NCBI GenBank assembly: GCA_011037195.1
Contig: JAAEAF010001993.1
Span: 62,001-126,000, forward strand
DNA: 64,000 nt
Direction: 5' to 3'
Origin: Triatoma infestans
Lineage: Eukaryota; Arthropoda; Insecta; Hemiptera; Reduviidae
Position numbers and translations under genes: made by a program. The notes beneath the pieces were generated by a model. The model did not search any database. It was not told the DNA's origin and worked only from the letters and a program-made list of their open reading frames with translations. This document shows, piece by piece, positions 1 to 12,772 of the stretch; the stretch's first letter is position 1, and each line of letters starts with the position of its first letter.

Positions 1-789
1 TTCATATTTTTTTGTTTTTTTTTTTTTGTTTATATTTTTTATTTAAATTATATATTTTATAATTTATTTATTTACATATAAATAATGTTAACCTCTAAAA
101 ACAGCGTTGAAGTTAAAAATTCATTTTCTAAACCAAAAACCTTGAAATCATATACGATAATTAATGGATTATTTTACATATATATATATATATATATAAC
201 TTACTATATAATCTGTATGTGAGTTCATTTCGCAGGTGGTTTGTTAATGATATTTTTTTGTTTTGATTGGTTGTTTTGATTATATATAGTAAGGATCAAA
301 GCAGCAAAAGATTTCTAGCCAAAGGCTGAAACCTTGTCAATCAGGTTTTAATGCACCTCACTATTTAGTAGAATTTACACGAATTCTTAGGCCGGACTGT
401 TAAGGTCACTTGTATTAAGGTGGCCTTTATTGCCTTGATTTCTTTATTCTATCTTGTAATTATTATTCATTAAGAAATTTGTACGTGTGTATGTGTATGT
501 TAATATTTATTAATTAATTTTACACTGTAACGGTGTTTTGCGTTCGAGTAAAATTTTCAAAAATAAATAATTTTAGAGATTTACATGTATTGAAGAAGTC
601 CCTGGAATAAAAGAAATTAAGTTATTCAAGTTTACCAAAATAACTGATAGCATGTTGGCAACAAAACAGAGCTGCAAATAGGTAATTCGTATTAAATATT
701 ACCTTTCGTTTGTAAAAAGTAGTTCAAGCTATTCCAAAAAAGAAGCAAAGCATAAAGGTGATTAAATTATGTTTACAACCAACAAGTGT

Positions 790-965
790 GAGTGTAACAG
801 AAACATTGAGTTGAAGTGAACAACTCTCTACACAAACTTGGTGAATTTGCTCTAACGATGGATGAAAATCCGAAACCGGTCAGGAACAATATGAATATAA
901 AATACCGGATATTATGCAGCATTGCGGACCCATCCACATATTCATAAATATATAGAAGTGATGGG
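790..965 (+). repeat. Dispersed repeat carrying a hammerhead-like motif (family 2)
   Basis: This segment is similar along its length to 45850-45985 (+) and to the reverse complement of 44930-45080. All share an upstream arm containing AACAGAAACATTG and CTACAC, then a hammerhead-like core. The copies at 790-965 and 45850-45985 also share a downstream arm containing ATAAAATACC and CAGCATTGCGG. Here the core at 849-886 reads CTAACGA, T, GGAT-GAAA-ATCC as stem II, then GAAA-CCGG-TC. One core base is changed from the CTGANGA consensus (G5 to A), so this copy is probably catalytically poor. Confidence 0.6.
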
Positions 966-1190
966 AAATATATTTTAGTTGGCATTTTAGTATGAAATGA
1001 TTGCATACTAGTTCTGAAGAAGATCTCATTTTAAACAAACGTCGACTTGGAGATCTCAGATACAGTTGTAACATATCAGTTGACTACCAAAATGTTGGAG
1101 ATTAGGAAATTAATCTGCTGTTTCTAAAGTTTCATTAAAAAGAATTTTTTTTAAAATGGTATTCAAATCCGTCAGGCTTAAAATTACAAT

Positions 1191-1597
1191 GATATGTTTG
1201 TATGGCGGCCAATGGCCAGTGGAGTTATTAAAGAAAAAGAATTCTTTGTTGCTCTACGTTTCGGGTACGATTGGTGCACCGTCTTCGGAGCTCGTAAAAA
1301 TTTATTGGAGAAAATACGATATTTTTTACAGTATAGTAGTTATGAAAAAGTGCATAGATTTTGTATTTACTGTCACTTCTGTTTTATACTTTCTTCTGTA
1401 AATATTTTTTTGATTTAAATTTTTCTTTTTTGGTTATAAATCTATGCACTTTTTCATAACTACTGTACTGTATTTTCTCCAAGTAATAAATTTTTACAGA
1501 GCTCCTGAAGAAGGGCACCAATGGTACCCGAAACGTAGAGCAACAAAGAATTCTTTTTCTTTAAAAACTCCTCTGGTCATTGCCATACAAACATCTC
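1191..1597. repeat. Foldback element with paired hammerhead motifs
   Basis: Two arms of about 160-170 bp (1191-1361 and 1438-1597) are near reverse complements around a 75-bp spacer. The left arm starts GATATGTTTGTATGG and the right arm ends CCATACAAACATCTC. Each arm carries a hammerhead-like motif on its outward half: a degenerate one on the minus strand (1251-1293) and a nearly intact one on the plus strand (1501-1541). There is no coding capacity. Inverted terminal repeats containing hammerheads are known from Penelope-like elements; assignment to that class is inference. Confidence 0.7.
1501..1541 (+). ncRNA. Hammerhead-ribozyme-like motif (type I, family ACGT)
   Basis: In order: GCTC (stem I, 5' strand), core CTGAAGA (1505-1511), one extra A, stem II GGG-C-ACC / GGT-A-CCC with an AAT loop, GAAA (1530-1533), CGTA, then GAGC (stem I, 3' strand), a perfect 4-bp match to GCTC. 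The ACGT around GAAACGT is self-complementary, as in dimeric hammerheads with minimal stem III. The expected cleavage triplet is GTA, allowed by the NUH rule but weaker than GUC. The extra nucleotide before stem II recurs in most motifs of this window. Confidence 0.6.
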
Positions 1598-3821
1598 AAA
1601 AGAATTTTTTGTTTGTCCTTCTCCTATTTATTGCAAAAGTTACTGTTGTATTCATCTTAGATTTTCGAAATTGAGTTTTCCCAAAAAGTTTCCTGAGCAA
1701 GAAAGTGTTTTTTTTTGTTTTGTTTAGAAAATGGTCTCTTCCATTCTCTCAAAAACACATTTTCCTGAATAGATTTTTCATTTTTAGCAATTTTCACGAA
1801 CGTCTCTAAATATTCCTTTTAACCTTTAATATTCTTATGACTTTAGGTTTTACCTTTAACGTGTCATTCCAGTACATTCTCTAGTTTTAACCTTCATAAA
1901 AGCTTAAGGTCAATAAAAAATTTCTTTAAAAATTCCAAGTTTGAAGAAAAAGTATAAATTGGAAATTAAGAAACGTCACGCAAAGTTTTAATACCATATA
2001 ACTTAAGTCCTATATTTCGTCGCCAGATTGCAGCATGTACTAGAGCCATGGCTGTCATTTTGCCCAATAAAAATGGAAGTTTGATTTCTCTTATAACCTT
2101 GAATGCCCTAAATACTTCTTGCATAGTGAGTCAGGTTACATTTATTTATTTATTTATTTAAATGTTTGGTGTTTTAGAATGAAAGTGTATCAAAGGAAAG
2201 AGATAAACGGTCATAAAGTATGTCAAGTATGCATCCTAGGTTTTGAATATTTGTTATATTATTGTCTTATTATAAATAATTTAGAAATATTAAAAATTCG
2301 TTTATTTAAACCTTTTTATTTTCTTTATTTAAAAAAAAAATTGACTTTTAAGAGCAAGCAAATCATTTGGTTGTATTTAGGAGTTTTGCAAAATAAACAG
2401 ACAAGGCACCATTTTATTATTATATGTTTAAAACCTTTTTTAGAATTTGTAATAAGTTCGAATTGTGAGGAATCAGAACAAGAATGAGATTGAAGAAAGT
2501 ATAGAAAATAATCCAAAAAATTCCTTCCTCCAGGATGGAAGTCTAACTTAATAAAAAAAACTCAATATAACATTTTTTTTTTCTTATTAATTTGTAATAT
2601 ATAAATGTTTTAGTAGGAATTGTCATAATAAAAATTAAAAAATAATTTTTGTTAAACATTCTTTTTTGTTTAATAATGCCTAATATAGTTGGCCATACTG
2701 GTTAGTAATTTAGAGTAAATTATGGGTGCGGATTGGGAAATTATTTTAAAATGCTATATACACTACAGTCAGTAATTTGCTCCACTTATAGAAATGACCC
2801 GCAACTAATCAATGCCTAACAAGATTTCTTTTTATATACGAAGCTTAGCTTTGCATTTCACTTGTAGCAATTATTATATAATTAAATAACTAAATAAAAT
2901 CAACTTGATGAGATTTTTAACTAATACTCATTTGTATGTAGGGAGTAAAAAATATTTACTTTCCATATATTCTATAAAATAATTTGTATCTGTACTTCGA
3001 GATGAGTTACATGTGGACCGAATTTTTTTTTTTTTAAACAAATTTCAAGGATTTTATAGAAAATTTTCCTTCACGTACATTTTTTTAACTATGATCGTTT
3101 ATTCTTATTTTCAACAGAAATATCTAAACACAAAAGAGAATACAGTATTTTAAGCTAAGCTTCTTATTTTTTATAAAATTCAAAACAATTACCGTTCTTG
3201 GTTTTATTGAAATGGTAATTAGTTTTAAGTCTTTTGTTCTGCACATAGCATTTAATTAAAGAAGAGGAAATTTTCGAAACAAAAAGATTGGATATGCTTA
3301 TTAAAAAAATCTATTGTAGTTCATGGAAATCCCAAGAGTTAAGCAGTAGTTCAGAATTTTTCCGTTGGTGACTTACTTGCCGTGTATAACAAGGGTCGTT
3401 AGAGACTTACTTCGTATATAGAATAGAGGACTTACTTCATATATATATAGAGAAGTCAATTTTCATATATAGGCTTTGTTTTTAAGAAGAAAAATTGTTT
3501 TTCATTGTCGCTTTTTTTTTTGTTAGTGATCGATTATAAAGGATGCTTCAGGGTTAAAAGCCCCATAAAAATATTTTCTAAAATGATTGCAAAGCCTGAC
3601 TGCTTTATTTAAAAATGGCAGATTTTGAAAAATGGAAAAGCTTAAAAGTTACCAAAATGAATTTGCATTTAAGGCATCAAAAGCCACAATTTATCACAGT
3701 AATTTCTTCAACTACTTTTGAGCTGGCGAGGTTCAGATTTGTACTTTCTATTTTAACTTATGAAGAAAAGAATCTCTCCTCTAGTTATTGTGGTTGTGTC
3801 CGCAAGCTGGAAAGAGTCAAA

Positions 3822-4064
3822 GATATTTTCCATGATAGCCTACTTTTCGTGGTCATCGACCGGTTTCGGGTGTTTGCTCATCATCACGATTTTTTTTTTA
3901 AATAGTGTGATAACATAGACTTGCATAGATAGAAGCGCATAAACTAAATTTGCTTTGTGCAAGTCTATGTTTTCACAGTTTTGACAAAACATCCTGAGGA
4001 TGGGCGAACGCCCAAAACTGATCGATGACCGTGGAAAAAAGCAGGCTTTCAGGGAAAATATCTC
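3822..4064. repeat. Foldback element with paired hammerhead motifs (family CCGG)
   Basis: The arms 3822-3928 and 3957-4064 are near reverse complements: AGATATTTTCC on the left answers GGAAAATATCT on the right, and the inner ends share CATAGACTTGCA/GTGCAAGTCTATG. The plus-strand motif at 3990-4030 has CATC, CTGAGGA, T, GGGC-GAAC-GCCC, then AAAA in place of GAAA, and GATG closing stem I. The minus-strand partner (3849-3889) keeps GAAACCGGTC but has a decayed CTGANGA box. Both look inactive. Confidence 0.65.
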
Positions 4065-4824
4065 TAAATCTCTCCTCTACTTTGGTGCCGCATTTCAAAT
4101 GAATCACTAGAGATCAATTGGTATCAGTGGATTTAAAATTTGTCTCTGTAGAACTTTCCAATCAATATCCTTTTTGAAAAAGATAAAACAATTAAAAAAA
4201 ATTGGAAAAAGAGAACGGAAAATCAGAATTTTTCGGGCATTTGAACAGAAACTTTTCGGGATTTGGATATAGAGATTTTATTTCTCTAAGGGGTCAAGCT
4301 TACTTAGAGTAGCAACATCGAAACATATGAAGAATGTAAGGCGGTATTTCCAAATCCATTTCAGGGAAATTTTCTTCTTTTACCCTTTTCTTTCTCCATT
4401 GAACTTTGGACTTTTTATCTTCAGATTTCTTATTTGCTTCTGTAATGTGTGTACTTAATTGCTCATCGCCACTTACAATCTTTCTGCGAGCCGTTAGGAT
4501 ATCAGATTATTTTAAAATAAAAAGCTACCGAAAAACCTAATGATGATTCTCAATATATTCGACCATTTTTTTTTTTTTTTAATAATAAATGAACTGAATA
4601 AAAGAGTATTGAGTTTTTACGTTCACACTAACATATATAAAGATAAACAAAAAGTAAGTTTTAGGCTGATTATCCTATTCTGTGAAACAAATCAATTTCA
4701 TTAATATTATTCATTGATTGAAAGCGATTTATTTAGAAATTATGAATATGTCAAAATTGTCTCAATTTACTTATCTTTTTTGTAGTTAATATTATTCTAA
4801 TATATTTTTTTCTTTTTGTTTCAG

Positions 4825-5940
4825 ATATTTTCTTCTAAATCTGAACTGCAGTTACATTCACAATTACACATGAGAGAAGTAAAGCCTTACAAGTGCAATC
4901 AGTGCAGTAAAACATTCGCCAATAGTTCGTACCTGAGCCAACATACCCGCATCCATCTGGGTATTAAACCTTATCGATGCGAAATATGCCAACGTAAATT
5001 CACACAGCTGTCACACCTACAACAGCACATCAGGACACATACAGGCGATAAACCTTATAAATGTAGGCATCCAGGTTGTAATAAAGCGTTCAGCCAATTA
5101 AGCAATCTACAATCGCATTCCCGTTGTCATCAAACGGATAAACCGTACAAGTGTAATTCATGCTATAAATGTTTTAGTGATGAACCATCTTTACTTGAAC
5201 ATATTCCTAAGCATAAAGAATCGAAACATTTAAAAACTCATATTTGTCAATATTGTGGTAAATCTTATACGCAAGAAACGTATTTAACTAAACATATGCA
5301 AAAGCATGCTGAACGGACGGATAAACGACCGCCAATAATCGGCATACCAAGGGTTGGTTTGGATAATCCACATTATTGGCCGAAAGTATCTCCGGATACG
5401 GCTAATAACTTAGTTGATGTGATGCAACAACATGAGGCTTACAACAATCAAAATGGTCTCACTTCTGAACATCTACATCATAGGACTGATATGAATGGTA
5501 CAACGGATGACCATAGCAGTGTTATGCGTGGAGGTGGTACCTTACAACCTCCAGCACCGCCTCCAACACCTTCAGCCACGGCATCCCCGCTAAATTATCA
5601 TGATACAATAAAAACGAACACATCATCAGCGTTCACACCAATACAATCATTCACACCAACACATCACCATAATCATTTGAATCACCATCAACTACCTGAC
5701 CACCATCGGCCACCATATCTTTCTTACAATGCTATAGCATTTCCTGGTGCTAAAATGAGCCAACTTGGCGGTGTACAAACATCCGTTGGAATGGAAATGC
5801 CAAAAGCTCCGGTTACATCTAATGGTTTTCCAAATCAATTGATCTCATTACATCAAATCAGGAACTATGCCCACCAACCGGCACCTACACTGATGACCAC
5901 AGAGCACTTACTACAAGGTCTTAAAGAAAAAGGACAATAA
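4825..5940 (+). CDS. rn: Rotund/squeeze-type C2H2 zinc-finger transcription factor, last exon
   Basis: Last coding exon (371 codons and stop) of a Kruppel-like DNA-binding factor. It opens at a TTTCAG acceptor inside a zinc finger, so only that finger's two histidines (exon residues 11 and 15) are present. Five whole fingers follow: C24-C27-H40-H44, C52-C55-H68-H72, C80-C85-H98-H102 (spacing C-X4-C), C110-C113-H126-H130 and C141-C144-H157-H161. The linkers and the last finger with its KSYTQETYLTKHMQKH block match the Rotund/Squeeze family (vertebrate ZNF384/ZNF362). The remaining 200 residues are His-, Pro- and Thr-rich with no fold I recognise. In flies rn acts in leg and wing patterning and sqz in neuron identity; which paralogue this is cannot be settled from this exon, so the symbol is tentative. 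Upstream exons lie outside the window. Confidence 0.85.
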   Translation: MFSSKSELQLHSQLHMREVKPYKCNQCSKTFANSSYLSQHTRIHLGIKPYRCEICQRKFTQLSHLQQHIRTHTGDKPYKCRHPGCNKAFSQLSNLQSHSRCHQTDKPYKCNSCYKCFSDEPSLLEHIPKHKESKHLKTHICQYCGKSYTQETYLTKHMQKHAERTDKRPPIIGIPRVGLDNPHYWPKVSPDTANNLVDVMQQHEAYNNQNGLTSEHLHHRTDMNGTTDDHSSVMRGGGTLQPPAPPPTPSATASPLNYHDTIKTNTSSAFTPIQSFTPTHHHNHLNHHQLPDHHRPPYLSYNAIAFPGAKMSQLGGVQTSVGMEMPKAPVTSNGFPNQLISLHQIRNYAHQPAPTLMTTEHLLQGLKEKGQ

Positions 5941-7213
5941 TATTACATGACTACTGAATTTGTTTAAATTTTTATGGTGCTAAGTGACACTTTTGTTTTA
6001 ATTATTGACACATCAATGTAATTTACACAAACAAACAAAATAAAGAATCGTGTCATTCGTAGTGAACTTTTTGTGAACGGAATTTGGTTGTGTTTAGGAG
6101 TTTCAGTGTTTCTTGGTGTTTTAAAAAAGTAAAACTTGCAAAACCTAAGGAATTAACCTTGAAAAACACAAAATCTTCACCATTATTTGCTCGAACAAAC
6201 AATTTAAAAAAAAAAAAAACTGTAATATATCAAAAACTAAATGTGGTGAACTAAGTTACACAAAATTCACAATATTTCCAAAATTTGAATATTAAAAGAA
6301 AAAATAAAATAAAAGAAGGTGAAGAAAATATACGTTTCTGCTTTTTAATATATTTTAATTTTGTGTTATTTTTTTTTTTTATTAAAGTGTTTTGTTAATT
6401 TTTATAATCATAAGTACTATGTACTTGTAAATTGCACTTTTTACATAATGTACTTAGTAATGGTTGCTATATGAAATGTTTAAGTTTTGGAAAAGAAAAA
6501 ATAATATGTTTGATCTTTTTGTTCCTTTTTGTTAATTTTTTTTCTTTTTTTCTTCTTTTTTTGGAATTGTAAATACATTATTCGAATTGTTCTCTATGTA
6601 CAGTTTCAATTTTACTTATAAGTTTATAAATGTAGAGTAAAAAAAAAAAATAATTAAACAAACAAATAAGAAAATTTTAAACAAAAATTGTAATATAAGT
6701 CGGTACTATGTTTAGAGAAAAATGTTTGTAGTTGTTTTACAAAAGTAACCATGGGCTTAACTCTCGAAAAAAAAATCATAATAATAGTTATTTTACAAAA
6801 ATATAAATGACAAAAAAATTATTTGCCAAAACAGGGTATAATCTGTTAATTTTTGTTCAACAATTTACCTTTTTACTTTTTGTACCACCAAGTTTAAGTA
6901 TGATTAATTGAAAAACTAAAATTGTATTTTCCAAGCTAAGCAAAAATACTTAATTTTATCTGTACTTAAAATGTTTTAATTTAATACAGTCCTAGAAAAC
7001 AAAATTGTATTTTTAATTCATGTTCTTCTTAAATTTGTACACAAAAAAAAGATCTATCAGAGTGAGTTGCCCATAAAATAAATAAAATAAAGTGTAGAAA
7101 TTTTCAAAAAATTTTAAAAATTTATTTCTGGTTTCAAAAATGAATTTCCCTACTAGGATAAAAAAAAATACTCATTTCAAATTAATTCCCCCTCAAAATA
7201 AATATAAATAAAT
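5941..7213 (+). other. 3' UTR and AT-rich flank of the zinc-finger gene
   Basis: There is no open frame of note. The first poly(A) signal, AATAAA, lies at 6039-6044, about 100 bases after the stop codon; further AATAAA-like hexamers follow, so longer 3' ends are possible. The rest is homopolymer-rich AT sequence with no recognised repeat. Confidence 0.5.
6039..6044 (+). terminator. Poly(A) signal AATAAA, zinc-finger gene
   Basis: First canonical AATAAA downstream of the stop at 5938-5940. The context is AT-rich, so chance hexamers are common and use of this site is not proven. Confidence 0.4.
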
Positions 7214-9480
7214 TAGGGATGCACCGATTGGATACGGGTGGATTACCCCCGATAATCAGCATATTTCTGGATTCTGGTTTCCCTATGTTTGTGAACCCAT
7301 GGCTATTTTATGGATTAATTCTTTCTAAATTAACGTTTGTCCATGAGTAATAATCATTAGATTTCATTTACTTACTGATTATTATGCTGTATTTAACCTT
7401 TAATCATCAGTTCAAATTTAAGGCCTTATACACCGAACTTTCAGCGCATTCTATGCGATATCAAAAGATTCAAAAGTAAATGTATAGCTAGAAAAATAAT
7501 AAAATTAAATACACTTATTGTTTTTAGCAGAGCCGGGGTCAAGTTTGAGCAATGCAGCTAAATGCTCGTGATTTTAGAGCGCCAATTTTTTTTTTAATAT
7601 ACTCTGATTCACTCTTTTTTACGGCACCCCGAATATACTCGGATTCCTCGTCACCCCTTTAAGTGTACCCAAAGCCCCCTTTAGTTTTACTCAATGTTAT
7701 TCATCCATTTCAAATCCATACAGAATATTTACTGTTGATTTAAAAATCTATATTTTGCTACTGATTTTATGACGTGAAAAAAGTAGTAGAATACAGGAAA
7801 TTTGTTGTAAATGTAAGAAATCCTTGAGTGATGGATGAATGATGCATTTGCAACAAAAATTCTCGTTTGAATTTTAGAAAAAAAAAAAGTTAATGAATTT
7901 TGGACTTACCTTAAAGCTGCTCTTCTTAAAAGTGTATTGATAAAAATGAATAACATAAAATATAAATGTTTCAAGCTTTGTGCTTGCTTCTTACACACTC
8001 CAATTTTATCAGAGGTACCAGTTTCTCAAATTCATATGACCCAAGCTTGCCAACCACGCACAAATCTTCAAAAGTTTTATGCACATCGTTTCAGAACTAA
8101 TTTGAACAATCTCAACATTCCATGAAAAATTCCTTTGTTCGATATCTGAAGAATTTATTAACACAGCTAGCACAAAATCAATAAACACTTTCCTATTCTT
8201 TTTAATGCTCGAGACCATCGTTTTCATACCTGATTCTTGCTGACAATAATCTTCCCAGACATTTCAAGTGGCCTCGTGACTAAACCACAAATGACATTTT
8301 TTTTTTTAAAGGTGTATTTAATTCTGGATAGCTTACCCCAAATTTATTTATATAAATCGTCTGTGTCAGCTTTACTTAAAAGAATGGTCCACATATTTAA
8401 TATATAATGAAAAAAAAAAATGTTTTTACTGAAGTTATCACAGATCATTTTCGTAAAAAAAAAAAATTACAAGCCACAATTTTTCAGGAATGAAAAAATG
8501 CCTTTCTTTTGTATTTTCTAGCCTGAAAGTTCGATAATACTTATTGCTTATTCCAACAAGAATTTTGAGTTTACTATAAAATTCTCTTCTATTTTCAATT
8601 GAAACGGATCAATTCTAGCTTAATATTTTTTTCAACATAAAATGGGCTCGCCAAGAGAAAGTAAATAGTGAATATGAATCATTTCTGTTAAAAATTTGAT
8701 GTAACCCATGAGAACCTGTTCTATTTTTTTTTTTAATTGAAGCTGCTTGTAATATGTAAACCATTGTGTTAATAATACTAAATAAATGTTTTGAAATGGA
8801 AAATTCTTTTTTGGGGGGATTAAGAGCCAAAGGATGAATAAATTCTGAAAAGTGCGCTGAAGATTTTCGAGCTGGCGTGATTGATTACATATATATAAAT
8901 TGAACGCAGTTTATTCCTTTCTCTTGATAAAAAGTAAAAATGTTTAAAATAATATATGAATTTGGTTTCAAGTCACAGAATAAAAAAAAAAAATATCATA
9001 TATAGGATAGCAAATATTTAGAGATTAAAATAAAATTGGAAATATCAATTAAATTCCTCATCACTCAGCCCAAAATTCTAAACTACACCTATCTCTCAAA
9101 AATGTTATATATTCCATTGTATTTAAAGAATATTATTTAAGAAAAAGCAACAAATGCAATATCACTAATTACCATTATTTTTCTTCTGCTTCTGAAAAAT
9201 TAAAGATATTTTTGTGAAGATGTAAAGCTTTGTCTTATAAAAATAACACTCAAGCTCCAGCCATAATTTATTCTCATACTTATGTTTTGGAAGTTTTCCT
9301 ATTTTTATGTTTTGAGATGTTATAAAATTTTGTGAAATTCAATTTTCCAGAAACATTCTTTTGGAATCAGATTTGTGCAAATTCTTTATTGATTTTTTGA
9401 CTAAAAAATAGTAATGTAAAACTTTCTTTTAAACGATTAATCGATTAATTGCAAATTTTCAAATTATCGGTGCATCACCA
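7214..9480. mobile_element. Possible DNA transposon relic with 15-bp terminal inverted repeats
   Basis: TAGGGATGCACCGAT at 7214-7228 is answered by ATCGGTGCATCACCA at 9466-9480, matching at 13 of 15 positions. The right end is preceded by the palindrome TTAATCGATTAA. Short TIRs of this kind occur in hAT-type elements. No intact transposase is present, only short unrelated frames on both strands. I see no convincing 8-bp target duplication. The pairing could be chance or two solo relics. Confidence 0.3.
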
Positions 9481-12400
9481 AATTATAATTTAATTTTTTA
9501 TAAATAACAATAAATATGAAATGTGCATGATTATTACTTAGTTTTGTTAATAATTTAAAAAAAAAAAAAAATACTCCTTTCAAATTTTTTCAAATATTGT
9601 TCTTTTATATATATATATTTTTTTTTATACATAAAAAAAGAAATAATTTTGTAAATTTATTGAGGAAAATTAAAAAAATCTGATGTAGAATTTTTTTTGT
9701 AACAATAAATTGTAAATACTTAAAATATTGCATTTTTTTTTTTTAGTTCACAACTGGTCACTGTAAAAAAAGGAAAGAAAGAAAAAAATATATAATTTTT
9801 TTCGTAGCCTCCATTATTTCCACCGTTAAATGTTATTAAAAATTACCACAGTTTTATAAAATTAATAAAAATAAATAAATAAATTGTAAAAATAAAAAAA
9901 ATTTGTATATGTATATGATACATATTTGTAAATGTTTTATTTTGTATGCATATAATGTGTATACGGAATACTATATATTCTTATAAAAAAGTGTAATAAT
10001 AAACTTTTTCTCATTATGTGCCCGATTAAAAGTAGCATCTTTTAAATAGAAAATTTTTTTTTAAAAAAATCACAAATGTATTTTGTTTTAATTTAATAAA
10101 AATTGTGGAGATAGATGATAATATAAATAAATTAAACAAAAACTAAACTTGCCATTTAATTATTAATAATAAAAGAAGATAAATTGTAATTTCTTACAGT
10201 AAACTTTTATTTTAACATTCCTTAAAAATTTCTAGAAATAAAAGAATATTTATTATGCTCTGTAATTACTGATACATATCTCTAAAAATTGAAGTGCTAT
10301 ATTTTTATTTGAGCACATATTGTGTGAAAGAAAAAAATTCATTTGAAAAAAAAGATCCATTTCATATATATATATATATATATATTGCTTAGCAAGCTCA
10401 AAAACAGTATAATCAATTTTCAATACAAGAAATACAAATTACAATAAAATAAATAAATAAAATAATGTAATATGTCTTTCATTGTTTTTGAAAAAGAATT
10501 TTTTGTTTTCCTTTTTTTTTTTTTTTTTACTTTTTAATTAGTTTGTACCTTTCTTGCTTTTTTTTTTTTTGTAATATGTTCATTTATAAATAGTTCTTCT
10601 TTAAGCCAAAACAACACAGCAGGGCCTAAATTATTTTGTTTTTGTACTTTTTTGTTAATGAAAAAAAACCTTGCAGAAAAGTAAAGAAAACATTTAAAAA
10701 AAAAAAAAGTTATGTAAAAATAAATAAAAAAACAAAAACTTTAAAAATTATTAAAATCCCTATCTTGTTGTTGTACCATTAATATTTTATACCTTATATT
10801 CCCAACAAATCTTGAAATACATTAAAAGAGATGGCTTCTTTAAAAAATTTAAAATAAATAAAAAAAAATTCTCAATATAAAAGAAAATGATAAAAAAATT
10901 TACTTTTATAATTATAACATTATTGACTTTTTTTTTTTAAAAAAAAAAAGAGTTCAATATAATTTTTATCTAAAAGGACAAGGTGCCATATGTGATAGAT
11001 CTCTGAGGGGGCAAACAATACAAGGTCAAGGAAATTAAAAAAGATAATTTATCTCAAGTATGGTGATTGACAAGATATTTTAATATCATTAAATACATTC
11101 TCTTTTTTTTTTTTTTATTAAAAGAAAAATTATTGTGACATTTTCTTTAAAAAAATAAAAATAAGCCTATTTGTAATGTAAATAAGTTAAGTGCTGAACA
11201 AACCTATTTTTTTGTTGCGCTTTTTAATTATTTTTATCGTAATTAATATAAAATAAATTCTAATAAAACTTGTGTGAATCCGTCGTCACACGACAGTCTT
11301 ATCTACAAAATGGAACTTTCGTTAAGATTTTGACCGAAAACTTTTCAGTGCTGCCATATACATAGATAGATCTTGATAAGACCCTACTACATACATGTAT
11401 CAGATATGACCTATCCAGCATCAATTTTTTTTTGAGTTTCAAGAAATCAAGAATTCATGAAAAGAAGAAAGTTTTTTTTGGAGTTTCAAGAAACTGGATT
11501 AATAAAACGCACATTATATAGAACTTGTAATTGGGCTATTTTGTGTAAATTAAATGATATAATTTCTGGGTTGAGCATTTTTATTAATTCGAAGGTTTGT
11601 GATTATAATAAATTATTTAGATGCTAAAACAGAATTTGAAGTATCTTCTACTAATTAGCTCAGCTCTGTATTTTAATCAATCATTTCCAAAGACAAGGAA
11701 CTTCAAGACATATTTTTGGTCGAAATTGTTAGGAAAATAATTGCAATAAACCCTTGCATAAATTTTTTTTGCCAACTTTTAATAAAACAAGTAAGTAAAA
11801 TAAAATTAGTAAGGAAACCTTGAATATTATTACAGTATCTTGGTTTATTCATAACAGCTATTATAATAATTGTAAACTGCCCTGCAATTCAAGAAATAAT
11901 CTTTGATCTGAAACTGAAAATCTAGTAAAAAATTTTTTTCTCTAACTGCCTAGTCCAAAATTCCCTTAAAACTTCGAATATTTACAACAGGATTAATTAA
12001 TCTTGATGTTTCGTATATGCATGCATATATCGTGGGGCTATTAGAAATATAATGAACACATTAGAGAAAAGCTAGTTTAATTTCACAGTACACAATAAAT
12101 CTCTTTTGATCACTGTGCACTAATTCTATATCCTCCGCCCCCCCAAAATTAACTTCATAATTCCCGCAGAAATGTTTATATATCAATATATTCTTGAAAA
12201 ATATTTCAATCAAAAGTTCCTCTATACATGTGCATGTAAATAATGAAAATCGTGAAAGCCTTTTTCAAGTAAATCACCAACAACTTTAGCCTTGATGACT
12301 GACTTATGCATCCCCTTGACATTCAAAAGTAACATCACATTTGAAATATGTGATTTATAATTTTTTTTTTTTTAATAGTGCCTCTTAGCATACATATATA

Positions 12401-12772
12401 TATATACATCATTCTCTAAAAGCATTTTCAGCTGTTATTTATAGGAATTATTACAAATTTTTGCAATTGTTACCAGCAGAAATATGCTTTGAGAAATAGA
12501 ATAAAAAAAGGATTAGGAAGATTAAAAAGGAAAAAGAAATTAAAAAAAAAAAACGAAGTCAATTTCAACAGTTTCAGTATGGCTGCAAATAATAATCTTG
12601 TAAGTTACCAGGATCCCAATCTTTTATAAAAAGCAATGACTTGATATTTTCTTTGATAAAATATACAACAAAGACATTGCTGCGTTATTATATTTATAAT
12701 TGCATAATAATCATTGAAAAAATTCACTATTTTGAAGCATATGTATTACTGAGTGAATTTTTTTCGAAAAAT
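9481..12772. other. AT-rich intergenic DNA, nothing recognised
   Basis: Homopolymer runs and (AT)n stretches (for example about 10367-10384) dominate. I see no coding exon, RNA gene or repeat that I can relate to others in the window. Confidence 0.5.

Larger units (their letters stand above)
1..4824 (+). other. Intron upstream of the last rotund/squeeze exon (partial)
   Basis: No coding exon is recognised here. The stretch ends in a pyrimidine-rich tract and a TTTCAG acceptor at 4821-4824 that opens the zinc-finger exon, so it is read as the 3' part of a long intron. It is AT-rich with an (AT)n run near 178-200. It contains a hammerhead-bearing repeat (about 790-960) and two foldback elements (1191-1597 and 3822-4064), listed separately. 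The rest shows nothing I can name. Confidence 0.6.

Noticed and set aside
300..345. Possible hammerhead near GCCAAAGGCTGAAACC
   Set aside because: GAAAC follows a hairpin but there is no CTGANGA box or stem I.
2119..2487. 122-codon plus-strand open frame
   Set aside because: AT-rich, Phe/Leu/Tyr-heavy translation without any family feature; fits chance in this composition.
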